From Edolisoma coerulescens (Eukaryota; Chordata; Aves; Passeriformes; Campephagidae), in assembly GCA_013397115.1 (NCBI GenBank), contig VWZW01000843.1, forward strand, positions 310,001 to 374,000: a stretch of 64,000 nt of DNA, read 5' to 3'. The notes beneath the pieces were generated by a model. It worked only from the letters and a program-made list of their open reading frames with translations. It searched no databases and was not told the origin of the DNA. A program made the translations under genes and the position numbers. Position 1 is the first letter of the stretch. Every line of letters starts with the position of its first letter. Shown here piece by piece: positions 13,801 to 28,800 of this stretch.

Positions 13801-16800
13801 CAAGTGGTGTGCGGGTGTCTGATGGAGGAGCCGCCCCCCCCGTTAGTGTGTGTGACCCAGCCATTCCAGTACAGGACATGTATTGGATACCAGTGTCAGC
13901 AGAGCGTTCTGAGCAGGGTCACAGCCCTGACTCTGAAAGAGGAGGTAACAGCCCCATTAACTGGGCAAGGTAGGTCTGTAATGAGAGGATACAGTTCCTT
14001 CTGTGTGTAAGGGGAGTTCTGCTGCAGCTTTCTCTTGATTTTAATTTAAAAAAAAAAGAAAATGCATATTCTGAATAGATTTAGACCAATGTAATTTCTC
14101 TGTTTTGTGGTTAAGACAGATTTGGAGAGGTAATATGGAGCTGTGTTTGTTAAAACCAAAACCAAACCAAACAGGAAAAAAGGTAGTGTTCTCCCTCCTT
14201 TCATTTCCTCCTCATTGCCCCACTGTTCCACTCCTTTAGTTTTTTAGCTGCTTTTTCTATTCCTTCGGGGACATTTGGACAAGGACTGCTTCAGCTGAAA
14301 GAAGTGTGAAACAAAGGATTGGATAAATGGAGACAGGCCTGAATACATGATGCTTATCCAGTTTTTCCTACTCCCTATGCTTAAGTGAATTGTGTTTTTC
14401 ATATCGCATATAATGGTTTCTATTGATGACTATCCTTGCCTCATATTTGTTTTTTTCTGGTACATCTTTTTACCTTGTCATATACTGGGAAGTTAACTAC
14501 ACTTTTTTGTATAAGGGGATGGAGTAAATAATATTATTTGAGGATTAATCACATTCATGCTACTATTGATTTAATTTATGGCATGTGTTTCACTTTGTAA
14601 GAAAAGGAGACCTCTAGTATGGAGTAAGGTAGAACTCAGGTTCTTATTTTCAAGCCAATTCTTGGTGTCTTATTGTCCTGTTTTTTAGCAGAGAAGGTTT
14701 CAAAACCTGTTTTGTCAGAAATAAGGTGTGATGGGGAAAATGGAACCAGAAGGGAAACACCACATGGGAAGGAAGTTCCCCATAGGGAAGAGGGTGGCTG
14801 TGCGCGCTAGTCATCACAGCAAAGGGGCTGCTGATGTAATAAGCAGTGGATAAAGGAGGTTAGGGAGAGATTATATGACTTTATTCTGGTAGCTGCCAGC
14901 AGGAGGAGTTTGGATCAGCTGATTTTTAGTCTTGAAGCATAATTTACTGGAATCTTTTTTATGTTTAAAGATGGTCCATTTGAGTGTTTTATTCATTGAA
15001 TAAAATATTTGGGGCATTAATAATAAAAAGTCTTTTTTCCGGAGATTATTTAGGGCAGCTCTTCCAGGAGTCAGGCTGGTTTGTACATATAAATGTTGGT
15101 AGAGTTTTGAGAAGAAAAAGCAATTGCCTCACCTTTTAAATAAAAATAAGAAGTGAAAATATAGAGGCCATGGCAATCAGTTGACAAAAACTAATTAGGT
15201 GAGTGTCTGAACAGGAAAGTTCGATTTGTCTGCGTAATGCAAATGATTGACTCCCTTTTCAGATTCCCATAGCATACCACAGTATCAAACAGAGAAGTCA
15301 CATAGCTCATGAGTTGTCCTTTGTGCAATATAAATTTGGGACTTGAAAGACTAACAGGAACTTGATTTAAGGAATTCTTAAAACATAAATACCATTTTTG
15401 TGTGCTTAGAAATGAGTAGGTCCAAAACTGAGAGGTAAGAAATGAGATGTGGTGTGTTTCCCAGAAAAAAGGAGCTGAAGCAAAGCCATTCCACTTTAAG
15501 CATCCTAAGGGCTTTGATGAGAGGAGTATAGTGTTGCTTGGCTTGCTGCTGATTTGGCAGCCTCTGTCTCTTCGCTGCATTTTTCATGTGCGCCCTTCGT
15601 TTGTTTCTTTTTTTTCCTCTTTTGTATCTTACTCATCAGAATGTGAGGTAAAAAGCTGCTACTGCAACACTCTTGTTCCAAGCAGCTTATGCTAACCAGC
15701 TTTCCCAGAGAGCATAATCCTTACACAAACACACTAACTCATGAAGGAAGAAGGTCCAGTGCGACGCAGGTTTTCTTCATGTGCTGGGATTTCATCTGTG
15801 TTTTCTCCAAGAGCTGATGGCCGAAAGCTTGTCCGGAATGCTTCATTTGGCGGATATAATGAGCTCTCTCCTCCTTTACCAGGTTTGTTTCAGTTTTGCA
15901 TTTCTTAAAATGTACAGAAGCAAATATAATTTCCACCTCAAATTGTTAACCTTGAATGAAAGTAATGTACTGAGATGTTTTTAGAAATTGGAAAGAGTAT
16001 TGCTTGTATGCGTTTAGATAACAACTCTTTGTAGTGGCAAGATTTGCAGACAGGCAAACGAGTAAGTTAGCTTTTACGCTGCCACAAATCTCGCTTTAAA
16101 ATGCATTGGTGGATTTGAGACTGGAATGTTTGTTTTGGTTGTTTGGGCTTTTAGGACTGAAGTTCTGTGATGTGGTTTATAAATGCCTTCCTCTCTTGTA
16201 CTTTCCACTGCCCCCNACTACTGGAAAATCTGCAGGCTAGTCATCAACGGTTTGACATAAAATGACAAGATAGAAAATGAGGGCTAAAATATAGCCTTGC
16301 TAAACTCTATAGTGCAAGATTTTGAAGACTTACAACCCCTGAAAGGGCTTTAATCTCCTTTTGCTCAGATTTGCTGTTTCCTGAAAATCAGTACTGGAAC
16401 ATTGAAATGAATTTGTAGAATTTCATTGCTCATAATGTGCATTTCTGATGTAGGTACCTGAATTGCATCAGTTTATTTCAGAAAGCCTCAGTGCTTGAAA
16501 ATGTGTTACAAGGTCACCCATTCCTGAAAGGGGACATAGTACAAACTGTGCATTCTTTCCAGAATTGCTCTGGATGTGTGATTTGTCTTGTGCATGCGCA
16601 CAGATGCACTTTATTGTGTAGTCCCCCAGGGCCAGGATGTTGTGGGGGGAAGGAAAGGGGGGGAATAAAAAAAATTTCACGTTCTATTGCCTCCTGCAGC
16701 ATGGCTCACTACATTTGTAAGCCCTGTTTCTGAAGCCCGGGTGCAGAGCATGGGGGAGGTTGTAGACTGGCGATTAGGGGGTCTCTGCAGATACCGTGTC

Positions 16801-19800
16801 TTAATAAACTTGTTTTATCCTGGAATGTTTCCTTTCACTCTGCTTCAGGAAATGATTAGCCTTCCACCAAGAATCTAACACTGAGTTTTATTCAAGCTGC
16901 TTACGAAATAAAAGATCTCAAAGCTTGAAAGCATGGGGTTGGCAACTAGACAGACGCTTCCCACCTTTAAAATAAATACGTGTAGTCTGGTAATTGGTGA
17001 AAAAAAAAAAGGTTTCGTTTTGTATTTGCTTCCTTTCTGTATAGAATTCTGCAATTAAAGCTGATCACTGTTCATAGGCAGACAATGAATGGCTACTTTA
17101 AATGCAGAATAAATGGAAAGTGGTTTTTAATGAAACAATTTAAGTGTGTACATAGAATTAAAAAATACTTTCTCTTTTGAAATCTTCCATATATCTCTGA
17201 AGAATGTAAACATTCCTAACATGCTTAATAAACATTCTTTCAGATGTTTATACTCTTTTCAGATTGGCTTAAGCAAAGAGTAATTGTCTAAAAGATGCTC
17301 ATGTATAGTTACAGTGATGACAGTCTTTGGTTAGTTTTTTTCTTATTTTATATGATGCTTACAAAAGAAAACATGACTGTGAGAAAACACATAAAAGGAC
17401 TTTGCTTACTTGTCTGATTACTTGACTTTCAAAGTCCATGGAGGAATCTGAATTAGTTAACTTGGGATTGTAGTCTTAAATCTAGTTGTCAAGAAACTTT
17501 TGCAAGTCAGTCAGTTAAAAAGACTATTGTTCCTTGTGTTCAATTCTTTAAAAAGATTTTCTCCCTTTTTTTCCTGATGTGTTTATTATATAGCACCAGT
17601 ATTGATAATTCCCACTAAGTACAGCTCATACTTCTTCCAGAAGCATTTTCCAGCTCAATAATTTGTTCCTCAAAACTGTACATGCACACCAGTAATCAAA
17701 TCAGGCTGTTCCTTTCTTTTCACTTGTAAGTAAGTAATATAGTTGCTTGGATTGCTATTTGTGATCTTTTCCTGCATTGCATTGCTTTTATACTGGTTTT
17801 TCTGTATGTTTGAAAAAGAGCCTCCAGTGGATAGTAATTATTTCTTTTATGGATAAAATAGATCTGACATTAAAATGTAACCATGTTTATTTTCTGATGT
17901 ATTTTTCTCAAGTACTGTAGTTGCAGATGGCATTTATTGAGAGGCACAAAATCAGTATTTGAGATGTAAGAGTTATGTGGTTGGTTTTGGTTTTTCCCTT
18001 CCTTCAAAATTGATTGAAGGGACAGATTGTGGGTGCAACTTTAAAAAATATGTGTTATGCTTGAAAATTGAAGTCTCTTACCTAGACAGTTTTGTTTGAA
18101 ACTGTACCCTGCCCCAGTCTTTATCCTAAATAGTCTCTAATCTTAGAGTGTACATAGACTTGTTTTTTGTCAACAACAGTGTTTTGAAGAATTTTGGGTT
18201 TTTTTGGTATTGACTGCATAATCTGGCTCAGTCTCTAAAGCAGCACTGTTTGACTTCGTTTGTTTCATCAACCTTTTGTGTACAATGTTCCTCTGTTAGG
18301 CTCCTATATATGTCTGAAAGCTCCTAGTGAGTTTTAATGTAGATTTTCACCTGCAAGTTTTGGAAGAACATGCTGAGTGCTCACAGTAGGAATGCACTAA
18401 TGGACAGTTTCCCTTGGCTTCTAAGGTCATACCATGAACTGTGGCTGACTGCACTGGCACTGGAATCAGCTTTCAGAGCCCGTGGGACCTGTGCTATTAA
18501 GATAAGGAAGGTCACACTGGGAGAAAGTCTATTAAGATGTGGTGTTGCTTTGAACACAGTTGCTGATGCTCAAAACTGCTTTAGAGAGTACAGTAGTGGG
18601 TGCTGCTAACTCTAAAGATTGCTTTCAGGATTGCAGATAGAAAATTATACATAAATTCAAAGGATTCAATAGACGGGAAATTACAGAAAGGGACTGTCTT
18701 CAACACCTGAATTTCTGCATTGTGAAATGTGAGCTCAGGTTATTTCGTTAAAGGGCTGCTGATTGAGTTACAAGATGGGAAAGAACAAGTAAGCTAAAAT
18801 ATTAAGCCCAAAACCACTACTGATAAACACTGAAAAACTTGAAACACTTTCTTTATATCACACCCTGCTTCTAGCCTTTTGTGCCCTGTCAGTCTCTGCT
18901 CCAGACAAAAAGCTGTCTGTATTGTGAGCTTATCCCTTTACAGAGAGGGAGGTTACAAGCAGGGTGGTGGGGGATGCAAAGCTGGAGGACTGGGTTTCCT
19001 CACAGACCGACGTGGGGCAGTGCAAGGTGTTCCAGCAGGTGCAGCACCCTGACTTGGCTTTGCTGATGAACCCCTGAGAGAGCCCTTTTCTGTGCACATG
19101 GGTGAGGGAGGGAGCAGTCGGTGTGGTGGTATGTTCATGAGTCGCCTGGCACGCACACCTCTCCAGCTTGAGACACTGAAAGCAAGGAGGTGAAATTCAT
19201 GGAAATGCCTCTGAACTTTGGTCTTCACGTCCAGTTCTCTGGGACAGAATAGTTCTTACTGGTTTCATTTCTTCTTGGTGATACTGATGCAAAGCTTGTT
19301 TGTGAAAATAAAAAATTTATGTCTGTTGATAAGGGTGTGTAAAGTGCTTAAAACTGTTGTGCTTTAGAAAGCGAGCTTTGAATAATAGCTTCTTTCTGTA
19401 AGAACAATCGTGACTTAGCACTTCCTTGCTGATTCCCCTCACTAAGTCTTCTGTATGTGCCATTAGATAAACAAAAATGGGAAAATCATTAGAAAATGCC
19501 CGCATTGCATTTTCAGTGGGACTTGATTCCTTTTGAGGAATTTCTTTGGGTACTGGATGAGGAGAAGGCCTCTCTTATGGTCCTGGTGTGTGTTTGACTG
19601 CCTAAGACTGGCATTGAATCCAGTAACTTCTCAGTGAACTAAGCCAAGTCTAGCCTCTGAGGCTTTAAACAACCTTTGTTTTGTTTCATGCCTGATGACT
19701 AGTACTGTTAGCTAGAAAATGTGCTTTTGCATTTGGTATTATACAGGAAATGTGGCTTCTGGTGTCTGGATTTTTTATGGATTCCCTAGTACTACGAATC

Positions 19801-22800
19801 TGCTTGTCAATGTACTTCTTCCCTGTTGTTAAATGGTCTTCTGTGTTACAGGTTTTCATTAGCTGAACAAACCTATTGCAGGTGTGTGTTGGAAGATCAA
19901 AATAAAGGATTTAGTGAACTGTGCCCAGGTGGGGCTTCTATGCAGATGTGTAAAAGTTGTTTGTAAAGGCACGTAGGGCTTCCTTTCTGTGGACATAAAA
20001 TGAGACATTGTACTGCAGTATATAATTTTTAAAAAAGGAAATCTGCACAAAAGTAATAAATACAAAGGGAGAAAAAAACCAAAAAAGACTGATTACCAGA
20101 CCAAAACCAAGAGGAATCTCAAGATTTCTCATGTAACCTGGAGATCAACCTAATGGCTCTTTAACTCCATGAATCTTCCCAAGATATGTGCTTGTGACAA
20201 ACCAATCAGTTCTGTCTTAGAGTTTCTAGGTATTATAAGTTGTGGAAGGGTGAACATAATAATTAGAAAAAAAAAATATTCCTCCAATGGACAAACTACC
20301 CAGCGCTGCTACAGAAAGTTAGAAATTCTTTCAAAGCTCGTAGTTTCCCCGCACATACACACATTCCCCTGAAGAACGTGAAATCAGGGAGTTTCCCTGG
20401 TAAGTCTCCTCATTTCGGGGATCAGAATACTGATTCCTATTTCAAAGTCAGGACCATGCCCAGAGGGATGCTCCAAAGCGCTGGTGGTGTCCATGGGTGC
20501 AGCATGCCCTGCTGGTGCCACGTCCTGCTCGTGCAGTGTCTGGTGCTGCGTCAGTGGGTGCGGGGTGTCCCTGCTGGTGCGGTGCCCTCTCGTGGGCACA
20601 GCTCTCAGACACCCCCGTGCCAGGCTTCTCAGCTGCCTGGGCGGTTCTGAAATCCATGTATAACTTCATGGTTTAATCTGCCTCCTCTCTGAAGGGCGAG
20701 TAAATGATGGCATGCTGACTTACTCGGATAAATGCATTGTGCAACTTGTTTTATTCCTGTTTGTAAAAGCTTTATGCTGCCACCACCCTCTTTAAATGAA
20801 ATGGATTAGTGAGTGAGATGTTGTGTCTCGTAAGCAGAGTAGGCGATTTTCCTGCAAGAGCATGCCAGGTTTTCAGTCCGTGTTCTGTGGCACATAGCAG
20901 CTGCATGGCAGAACCCAAACCAGTTGTGTCCCTGTTTTCCACTGTCACACATACACCGATTTACTTTGCTTTTTGGATACTGGGGAAGTGTGGGGTTTGT
21001 CACAGAAGAAAAACATGGGATTTTGGTAACTGTTTTAATATAAAGCCTTGTCGTTACGCTTCTTCAGTGTCACGTTGGAAGTATAAATTCAAGGCTAACG
21101 TAAGGAACTTCTTCCATTTTCTTGCAAAAAAATCCTGGTGATTTTCATCAGATTTGCTTTCGTGTAGGTGGTATTTAACAATTATTTAGCTACAGAAATG
21201 AACAAACAAAAAAAAGCTTTATTTAGTACTCTTCTCTGTGCCTGCATGTATGCAGGTAGGGGAGAATGAGAAAATAAAAGGACAAAAGTTGGCACATATA
21301 TTTACAATTCATCAGGTTATTGGATCAGGTGCAGCATTTTCCAAATACAGTGGACTGTTCTTGCCTCCTAGTGGGTATTAAATTAGTATATATTGTAGTA
21401 GCTGGTATGTTTTCAACTGATGAGACAGATTGGTATGTATATGTTATTTGAAAATCCAATTTACTTGTACTTTTTTATGCTAAACGCATTGGCAAATTTA
21501 TTTCAAAGGCTAGCTCATGTAAATTGTTAATGAATTTAAATGATTTGCAATAATGCTGTATTTTCTTTAAGGTTTTGACAAAGGGAAGGATGAAGCATCA
21601 CAAAGTAAAGAGGATGTGGCATATTCTATGTCAAAAAGCAAGGTAAGGAAAACAACCTCTTAACCAGGCTTAAAAATATTGGTGTGTAAAGGAGTTAAGC
21701 ATTTTTAATTAAAGGCAAATGTATTTAACTTTTGTTGTAGATAATCTTGAAGATTACTCTTCAGATTCAGCAACAGATAAAGATTAAAGGGAATTTCTTA
21801 ATATAGATCCCAGGATGACATCACATGCAAATGTGTGGTTCAAAGTTGTGAAAATTAAATATGGAGTCTTTTTGCTGTCATCTTAGAGTGGGATGTTGCC
21901 TTGCCATAGAGTTTAAAGGCTCTAACCTACCCAGCTGTGTGGTTTTCTGTTTTCTGCTAGGATGTCCACTGTCTTTTTACAGAGGCCAATGTGGTAGCAA
22001 ACACTTAAAGCGGGTGCGGCAGGTGTGGGTTGCTCTGGAGGGTGAGCACAGCCCGCTCCGAGGGGAAAGGGGGAAATTCGTGGTTTTTGCTGCTTTTGCG
22101 CACAGCTGTTCCCACAGCACTCTGTCCTGGGCACAGGCAGCCACACCCCTTGGAGATGTGGTTTCCACTTGAGGCCTTGGCACAAATTTTTCTATGATAT
22201 TTGATATATCAGAGCTGTAAAGAGAAACATTACCAAGATATTGAAGGAAAGAGACTTAAGGATTATAGTAGCATTTCCTGGCTTAAATGATGTCATTGAA
22301 ATTGCAATGGGACAAGCAGTTTAGTTTCTGCAGCTGATGCTGCAGTTTTGTGGTGTGTGGCGAAGCATTTCAAATTGTTGATGTCTTACACATGACTTGG
22401 AATCACAAAACTTTGTATCTCTTTGCTTTACTGCATCCTAGAGCCTCACTTTTCAGGGATATCAAGGAAGTATACTTTACCATCCAGCTTCCTTCTGATC
22501 AAAATGTTTATGTTGGTCCAGAAACCTCAAAATCAGTTTGACTTAGAAATCAAGTTAATATGGTCTCTTCTGACTTGGATTTATTCCAGACTCTCAAGAA
22601 TCATTTATCTTTGACTATCCAATTCCTTTTTCCTCTCCCTTATTTTTCTTGGTTCTTGTCTTTCCAGGATCTTAAGTCTTTGTGTTCCTTTCTGTTACTT
22701 TTTTTGTGTCTTTCTATTGAAGATGAGACCAAGATTCCTACTTCTGCTAATACATGTTTTTCTTCACCCTTTTTTAAAATTGTTTCATGTGGGCCTTGAT

Positions 22801-25800
22801 TATACTAGTGGAAGTGAAATAGGAGCCCTTCTTCCTAAGGGAGAATGGAAAAGCAGTGATGGGACTTGCCTGGAATCTGGTACTGAATATACTTTGCTGA
22901 GAGTTGCAGCAGGTTCTCTTAAAGTATTCTCTTCTAAATTTTTTATCCCATCCGCTATGTGTAGATATAACAGTGAGAAGGTTACTGGCTTAAAAATACA
23001 CACTGACCTGTCTCAAAACACTGGACAGGTAAATCTTTACTCAGTGTCATATTAGTGAGATATAAAACTGGGACAATGAGAAAATGAGTTTTTGTAGCCT
23101 GTGAAACTTACTGGGCTTTTAAATGCATGACCTCTAGATTGCCTTAGCTTTCTGTTAGTGAGCAACTAGAATATTTATGAATGTTTTGCTTAAGTTGCTC
23201 CATTATAGCTTGCATAATGAGTTCATTATCTCTTCTTATGTGACGGTGATAAGCATTTTTCCCCTCTTCTATTATTACATTTAAAGTACTGTATTTCCTT
23301 TAAATTCTGGAGAGAGGAATTTAATTTCAAGTTGTATGCTTATCTTAAAGCTGAATTTTGAGTGTCCAGAACATACCTTCATTACAAAATAAAGAGGTTT
23401 CCTTCATTTTTCCAAGACAGATACAGAAGTTAAAGAAAATTTACTTATCATTAAAACAATTTTGAGCTAAAATTACTTTTTGCCAGTTATTGCACATATC
23501 TTTTTTACAGTAGCTGAGTAGACTCCTGTAAAGTCTTAGTTCTGTTTTTTAGATGTAAAGTAGAATCCAGGTTAAATTGTTTTGTACAGCTTGTGAATCT
23601 TTATATTTTGGTTCTTTTGTTTGAGCAGCTTGGGAGTTAAGAGAGTGCTCAAGGGCACTGTTTTTTATTATTGCAGTAAGTTTTCCTCAAAGCTTGCATA
23701 TTTTTTGACTGTCATTTTATAGTATTCCAAAATACAAATTCAGTGAATAGACTTTGCACTGTAGTTTGAGATTTGAAATGTGGAACGTGTTGAGGGTCAG
23801 TTTTGATAAAATGTCCTTGAATTTGAATTGAATACACAGTTTAGAATGTGACATTGATATTTTTTTCTTGACAATGCAGAAAGTTTGCATCCACCAGGCT
23901 TATGTTTCAGTGTACAAAGAAAAACAACTCTTTGTAATTTATCTGAAGTTTGCATATAGTGGATACCTACTCAATGTTCTCTGACCTCCAATAGGAATGA
24001 CATGAAAACCCTATGATAAACTCCTCTTAGACTCCTCTTTTTCCTTTTTTTTTCCCCCTTTTTTTTTTTCTTAAAGAGTGCTGTTCCGAAAGTGACTACT
24101 TGGTGGCTTGAGTTCCCTTTGAACTAGTAGGCAACAAACCCCAGAGTAAACTTTGAACCTTACAAGACATGGGGGAGAGGCCGGGGGAAGATCATGTGGT
24201 GCTGAGGCAGCTCATTGTCCTGCATGAACAGGACCCGGGTGTCACAAAAAACCTGGGTCTTGGTCCTGCCTGACGCCACCGTGAGCTTCTTGAAGATGAC
24301 TTGCAAAGTAATCAGAGCGTGGAATTAGGGAGCAAGGAGCAGAACGAGTGCCATTAGTGGGCAGTTCTGCTCTGATGATTTATAGAGCACTGAATCCTGG
24401 ACTGAAGAGACTGTACTTTCCTTCATGAGTCACAGGGTAAGTGCCTCTGTAGCAGTGCTTTTGGAGAAGCTGTCAAGTTGTGGGTGAAGACAGCTGATTC
24501 TATATTCTGATTCATATATCCTGGGAATGACTCCTGTGTTAAAATACCTGGATTCTCCTAAAACATTCTCTCTCTGCTAAAATAATGCCTTACTATTCAA
24601 GCATTCTCTGTCTAGTAACAGTCTACATGAGCTAAATACTTACTGTGTATAGGTCAGCTGCTTCTGAAGGAATCTCAGACTTCTCTCCCATAAAATCCTT
24701 GTGAAAAGAGACTCCACGAATAGGTGGTGAACAGCTCGTGTTACAAGTTGTGGTTTATTGGTTTGTTTGGGTTTTTTTAAGGGGGGAAGCAGTAGAGATG
24801 TCAGAGGGAATGGGAACCTCACAAACATAATTGCACTTCAAACACTTTCCAATCAGTAATATATTCTTGTATCTATCGTTGTCATTTATTTGTTCTGTGT
24901 GTTGTGAATTTCAGTCTGAATCCAAGCTTTTCAATGGCTCTGAGAAGGACATCTCTCAATCTTCAAGCAAACTTACAAAAAAAGAATCTCTCAAGGTGAA
25001 TTAATTTCCTAGTAATTCCTTGTGGACTATAAATGCATTCACGTAGTTTTACCTTATTGTCTAATGAGAAGACAAAAATGCCAGATAATGATGAGACTTA
25101 TGGAATATTTAAGTATTGTGAGAAGTTGTGCTGTTGAGTCTCTTCAAATTTTACTGTATTTTTACTTGAATAATGGCTTCTATAATGCAGTCTTTAAGAT
25201 GGCCCAATATTGTAGAATAACTCAGAAGATTATAGGTTAATTCAGATTGGCAGGGATGTCAGAACATCTACATGCAATGAAATGACAAATGGAATTATCA
25301 ATATTACAATTTGAGTGCATTTCTACTACCTTCTTCCCCTCGCGTTGTAGCAAGACCAAACTCCACTGTTTGGCAGATACCATTTCAGGAGAAACGTAAA
25401 ATTATTTGGCTTTAAATGAGGGAGATAGATTGCTGCAAATTTCTCCTGGGGAGGGAACATAACTGGTGGGTAAAGACCACAGATCAGATAATGTACCTGT
25501 AAATAGGAACCTAGTCCAGTTTTGGTTTTGTGTGCCTTACATCAGGAAAGGAAGAGAGGAGGGGTTTGGTTTCATTGGCTTTTTTCTCCCCTTTGATTCT
25601 AACAGGAGTTTCAAAGTCCTCAGTTTTAAAAGAAAATTGCAGAAGAACCTGAAATTGGCTATGTCATAACTGCTCTTGGAGTAATTGTTTGCACTTTGAA
25701 GTCAAATACTCTGTTTTAAAGCTATTTTTCTATATCCGTATTGCAAATTGAATTTAGCAGGTTTTTCCTCAGCTTATATTGGTCAATACCTTTTAGTGCT

Positions 25801-28800
25801 GATAACTGGCTTATGGCCGTGACATTGTAAATATTTTTATTATTATTTACAGGTTCAAAAGAAAAACTACAGAGAAGAAAAGAAGAGAGCCACGAAAGAA
25901 TTACTCAGCACGATCACGGACCCCTCAGTTATTGTCATGGCTGACTGGTTGAAGGTCAGAATCCAAGTGTGAAACCTGGGTTGGAGATGGAGCAGTTAGT
26001 CACTTGCTGCTTTCTGGCCAGAATAGAAAAGGCTCAATCTTTTACTTGCTGTTAATGTTTTTCTACAGGCACAGCAGCCACTAATTGCATCCCAAGGTCT
26101 CTGTGCTCAAATCCTAGGGGACTAATAGAGGAACCTAGCTCCCACTTACTGCACTCACCCTAGTCACGTGCATCTTGTGTGTATAGCCATCACCTAATGA
26201 TGAGTTGGCTTTGCAATTCTCATTTTGTCCTTCTCATTTTACGCTTTGAAGTGCAACTTGGTTACATACATAACAAAAGCAAAAATGATTCAGTCAGATA
26301 TTTGAACACAGGTTTCTTCATGTATTTCTGGTAATTTTCCTTTCCTCTCTTAAGAACTAGTTGGTACTGCCATCTCAAAGATAGCAGTCCATGTTATCAA
26401 CAGTAGTGCAGTTTATACATTTCTGTGTGTTCCTTAAATTTGTAAATACATTCTTTGGATAGGAATAGCACAGTAGTACTGTACTAATAGTGGAAGAAAA
26501 AAGATCTTGAACCTTTTTCTATTGTTTGCTCCAGACAAATAACTTGCCAGGAAAAAGTTGCTCCAGTTTTCGCAAAAATCGATGTAAACAGGCCAAAACA
26601 CTGCTCAGAGGTCAAGTTGTCATTCAGTTCTACAGACACAGAAGCAATTAAAATTCAGAGTTGACAGAATTGATACAAGCAGTCTGATGAGATGTGGAAA
26701 TTCAGGGAATTGAAGGGTTCTTTTAATTCACATACAGGTTGAAGCTAACAGCTGTTGTAAAAGGTTTTATCTAAGAAATTTGAAAATATGAGTTACTTTC
26801 TTAATACCTTGTTTTTATTATCAGATATCTGACCTGTGTTCAGAGGAGCTTTGTTTCCATAGATTATCCTGTCCTCATGCTAGTGATAAAATATATTTCA
26901 AATAGGAAAATTCATTAAGTTTTCAGATGAGATGTCATACTTCCTATATCTGGATGTGTGCATACCCATTTGTAGAATTGAGTATTCAAGACAGAAGAGC
27001 AAGCATGCCTTTATAGTCTTTAATAAACCTGGGTAAATTTTTGAAAGACCTGATAAACTTTGCTTTGAAATAAAAGCTAATAAATTTCAATTTTAATTTT
27101 CTTAAGGGGCATGGTTTTGGTTTTGACTTCACTGAGATACAACTGCAGTTGTTTATCTTCTAGATTCGTGGTACCTTGAAAAGCTGGACCAAGCTGTGGT
27201 GTGTACTGAAACCAGGAGTGTTGCTTCTTTACAAAACTCCCAAAAATGACCAGTGGGTAGGAACAGTCCTCCTGAATGTTTGTGAACTCATCGAGAGGCC
27301 TTCTAAAAAAGATGGCTTTTGTTTCAAACTTTTTCATCCTTTGGAGCAGACCATATGGGCTACAAAGGTTAGTGGTGGCATGCATTGTTCTTAAGGGACG
27401 ACTAGCATTAATCAGCTATGAATAAAGACAACCATAATGAAAAGCTGAACTGTGTTTTCTGTTTCAACTTCAATGGTTTGTTTATTCTGAATATAAGCCC
27501 TCAACATCTAGTCTTGTTTATTAGAAAAAGTATTTGATTTATGCTGCTCTGTGTACTTAAAGAGTTTCAGAAGTGTGATGTGCAAAGGGTTGCCATTAAA
27601 AAGGTTAATGCCATCACTGGCAATCACATAAATGAAAGGAATGAGTGTTTAACAGTGTATTTTTACCTCAGTCAAATCTGAGAAATTAAGGTGAGATTTG
27701 CCAAAATGGAAGAGTTTTGTTAAAAACATTTCTTGGTGTCCAATTCTATATTCATGTAATAAAATGTCACCTTAGTTCAATTTGCTTGTAAGAGTCAAAA
27801 TGCAGATTGCTTGCTTGAGCAATAATAGCTTGTATTGCAACTTGTTATGATCTTAGGAAGATAAATAGTTTCATTCAGTTCTGATGTCTGTTTGCCTTGT
27901 CATACATGGCATAATATTGTGAGCAGCTCTTACCTGTGTTGAAGAAGTGTGTTCTGCAGAGCAAAGGTTTATTTCAGTATCTTGTAAGGATCTTTAAAGC
28001 TTGCTCTTACTCATCGTTTATAATCTGATAAACTATTGTAGTCCTTGTTTTCTGTTTACATGTGGAGAGGGGATGTGGAAGCACAGCACAAGTGAACGTA
28101 TTTTCCTTCTGAAATAACATCTTGCTTTAGATGAAATTACTGTACAATATTAGGGCCCTTGTTATAATTAATTTATTAATTATACCCTCTGCAATATACA
28201 TCTTACAGTCTCACAATTAGTAGCTATCTTATCTTCTAAATCTTAAATTGATATAGATCTACTGACACATCTGTAGAATATGCTGTATTAAATTTGTCAT
28301 CCTTTTCTTAGGGAAGTCAGACAGTATAATTCCTGATGCTTCTGGTCATTCTGAATTGTGATCATTTATCAGTGTTATCTAAATTTGCCAAACTTAGATC
28401 AAATCACTTGTAGTTTATTTTGAATAATTTTCTTTTACTATTGCTTAGGCAAACTTTTCAGTAAATAGTGGTGATCTCACATTTGCAGAACACAAACTCC
28501 ATATCCTTTTCCAAAGCTATAGTGTTTGGTGTTAATGTGCTTTATTTATGGTATATATACATACATTGCAAAGTGGTGGCCTGTCTGCAGAAGATCACAA
28601 ATCAGTCTTATATTTCTTTATTGCTTGGCAATGAGAAATGGATTTGTTTGTTTTTTTAACTAGATATTTAGAATTTAGAGGACATGCCCTACCAGATTTT
28701 TACTTTTTTAAGGTAGGTCAAATTTTGAACCTGAACAAGTTGATATTGTCCATTCTAAATGTGCTGAGAGCTGGAGTGGCGTTTGTTCATTTTGGTATGG

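Larger units (their letters stand above)
5760..21571. other. Large OSBPL8 intron (15.8 kb), no gene recognised
   Basis: An AT-rich intron with scattered GC-richer patches (about 11480-11700, 13740-13960, 18880-19180, 20450-20650). I see no recognisable exon, RNA gene or well-preserved transposon. Small features are a (GAT) run at 10245-10262, an ambiguous base at 16216 in a C run, and a GC-rich region of imperfect GGTGC-type repeats at about 20455-20600. Open frames up to 129 codons occur on both strands, but none has flanking exons in phase or a recognisable product. Confidence 0.75.

Noticed and set aside
13596..14010. Overlapping 125- and 91-codon frames in the large intron
   Set aside because: No recognisable domain, no in-phase splice partners, and two overlapping frames of equal merit point to chance in a GC-richer patch.
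15191..15580. 129-codon minus-strand frame
   Set aside because: No recognisable motif or promoter context, and an overlapping minus-strand frame is equally open.
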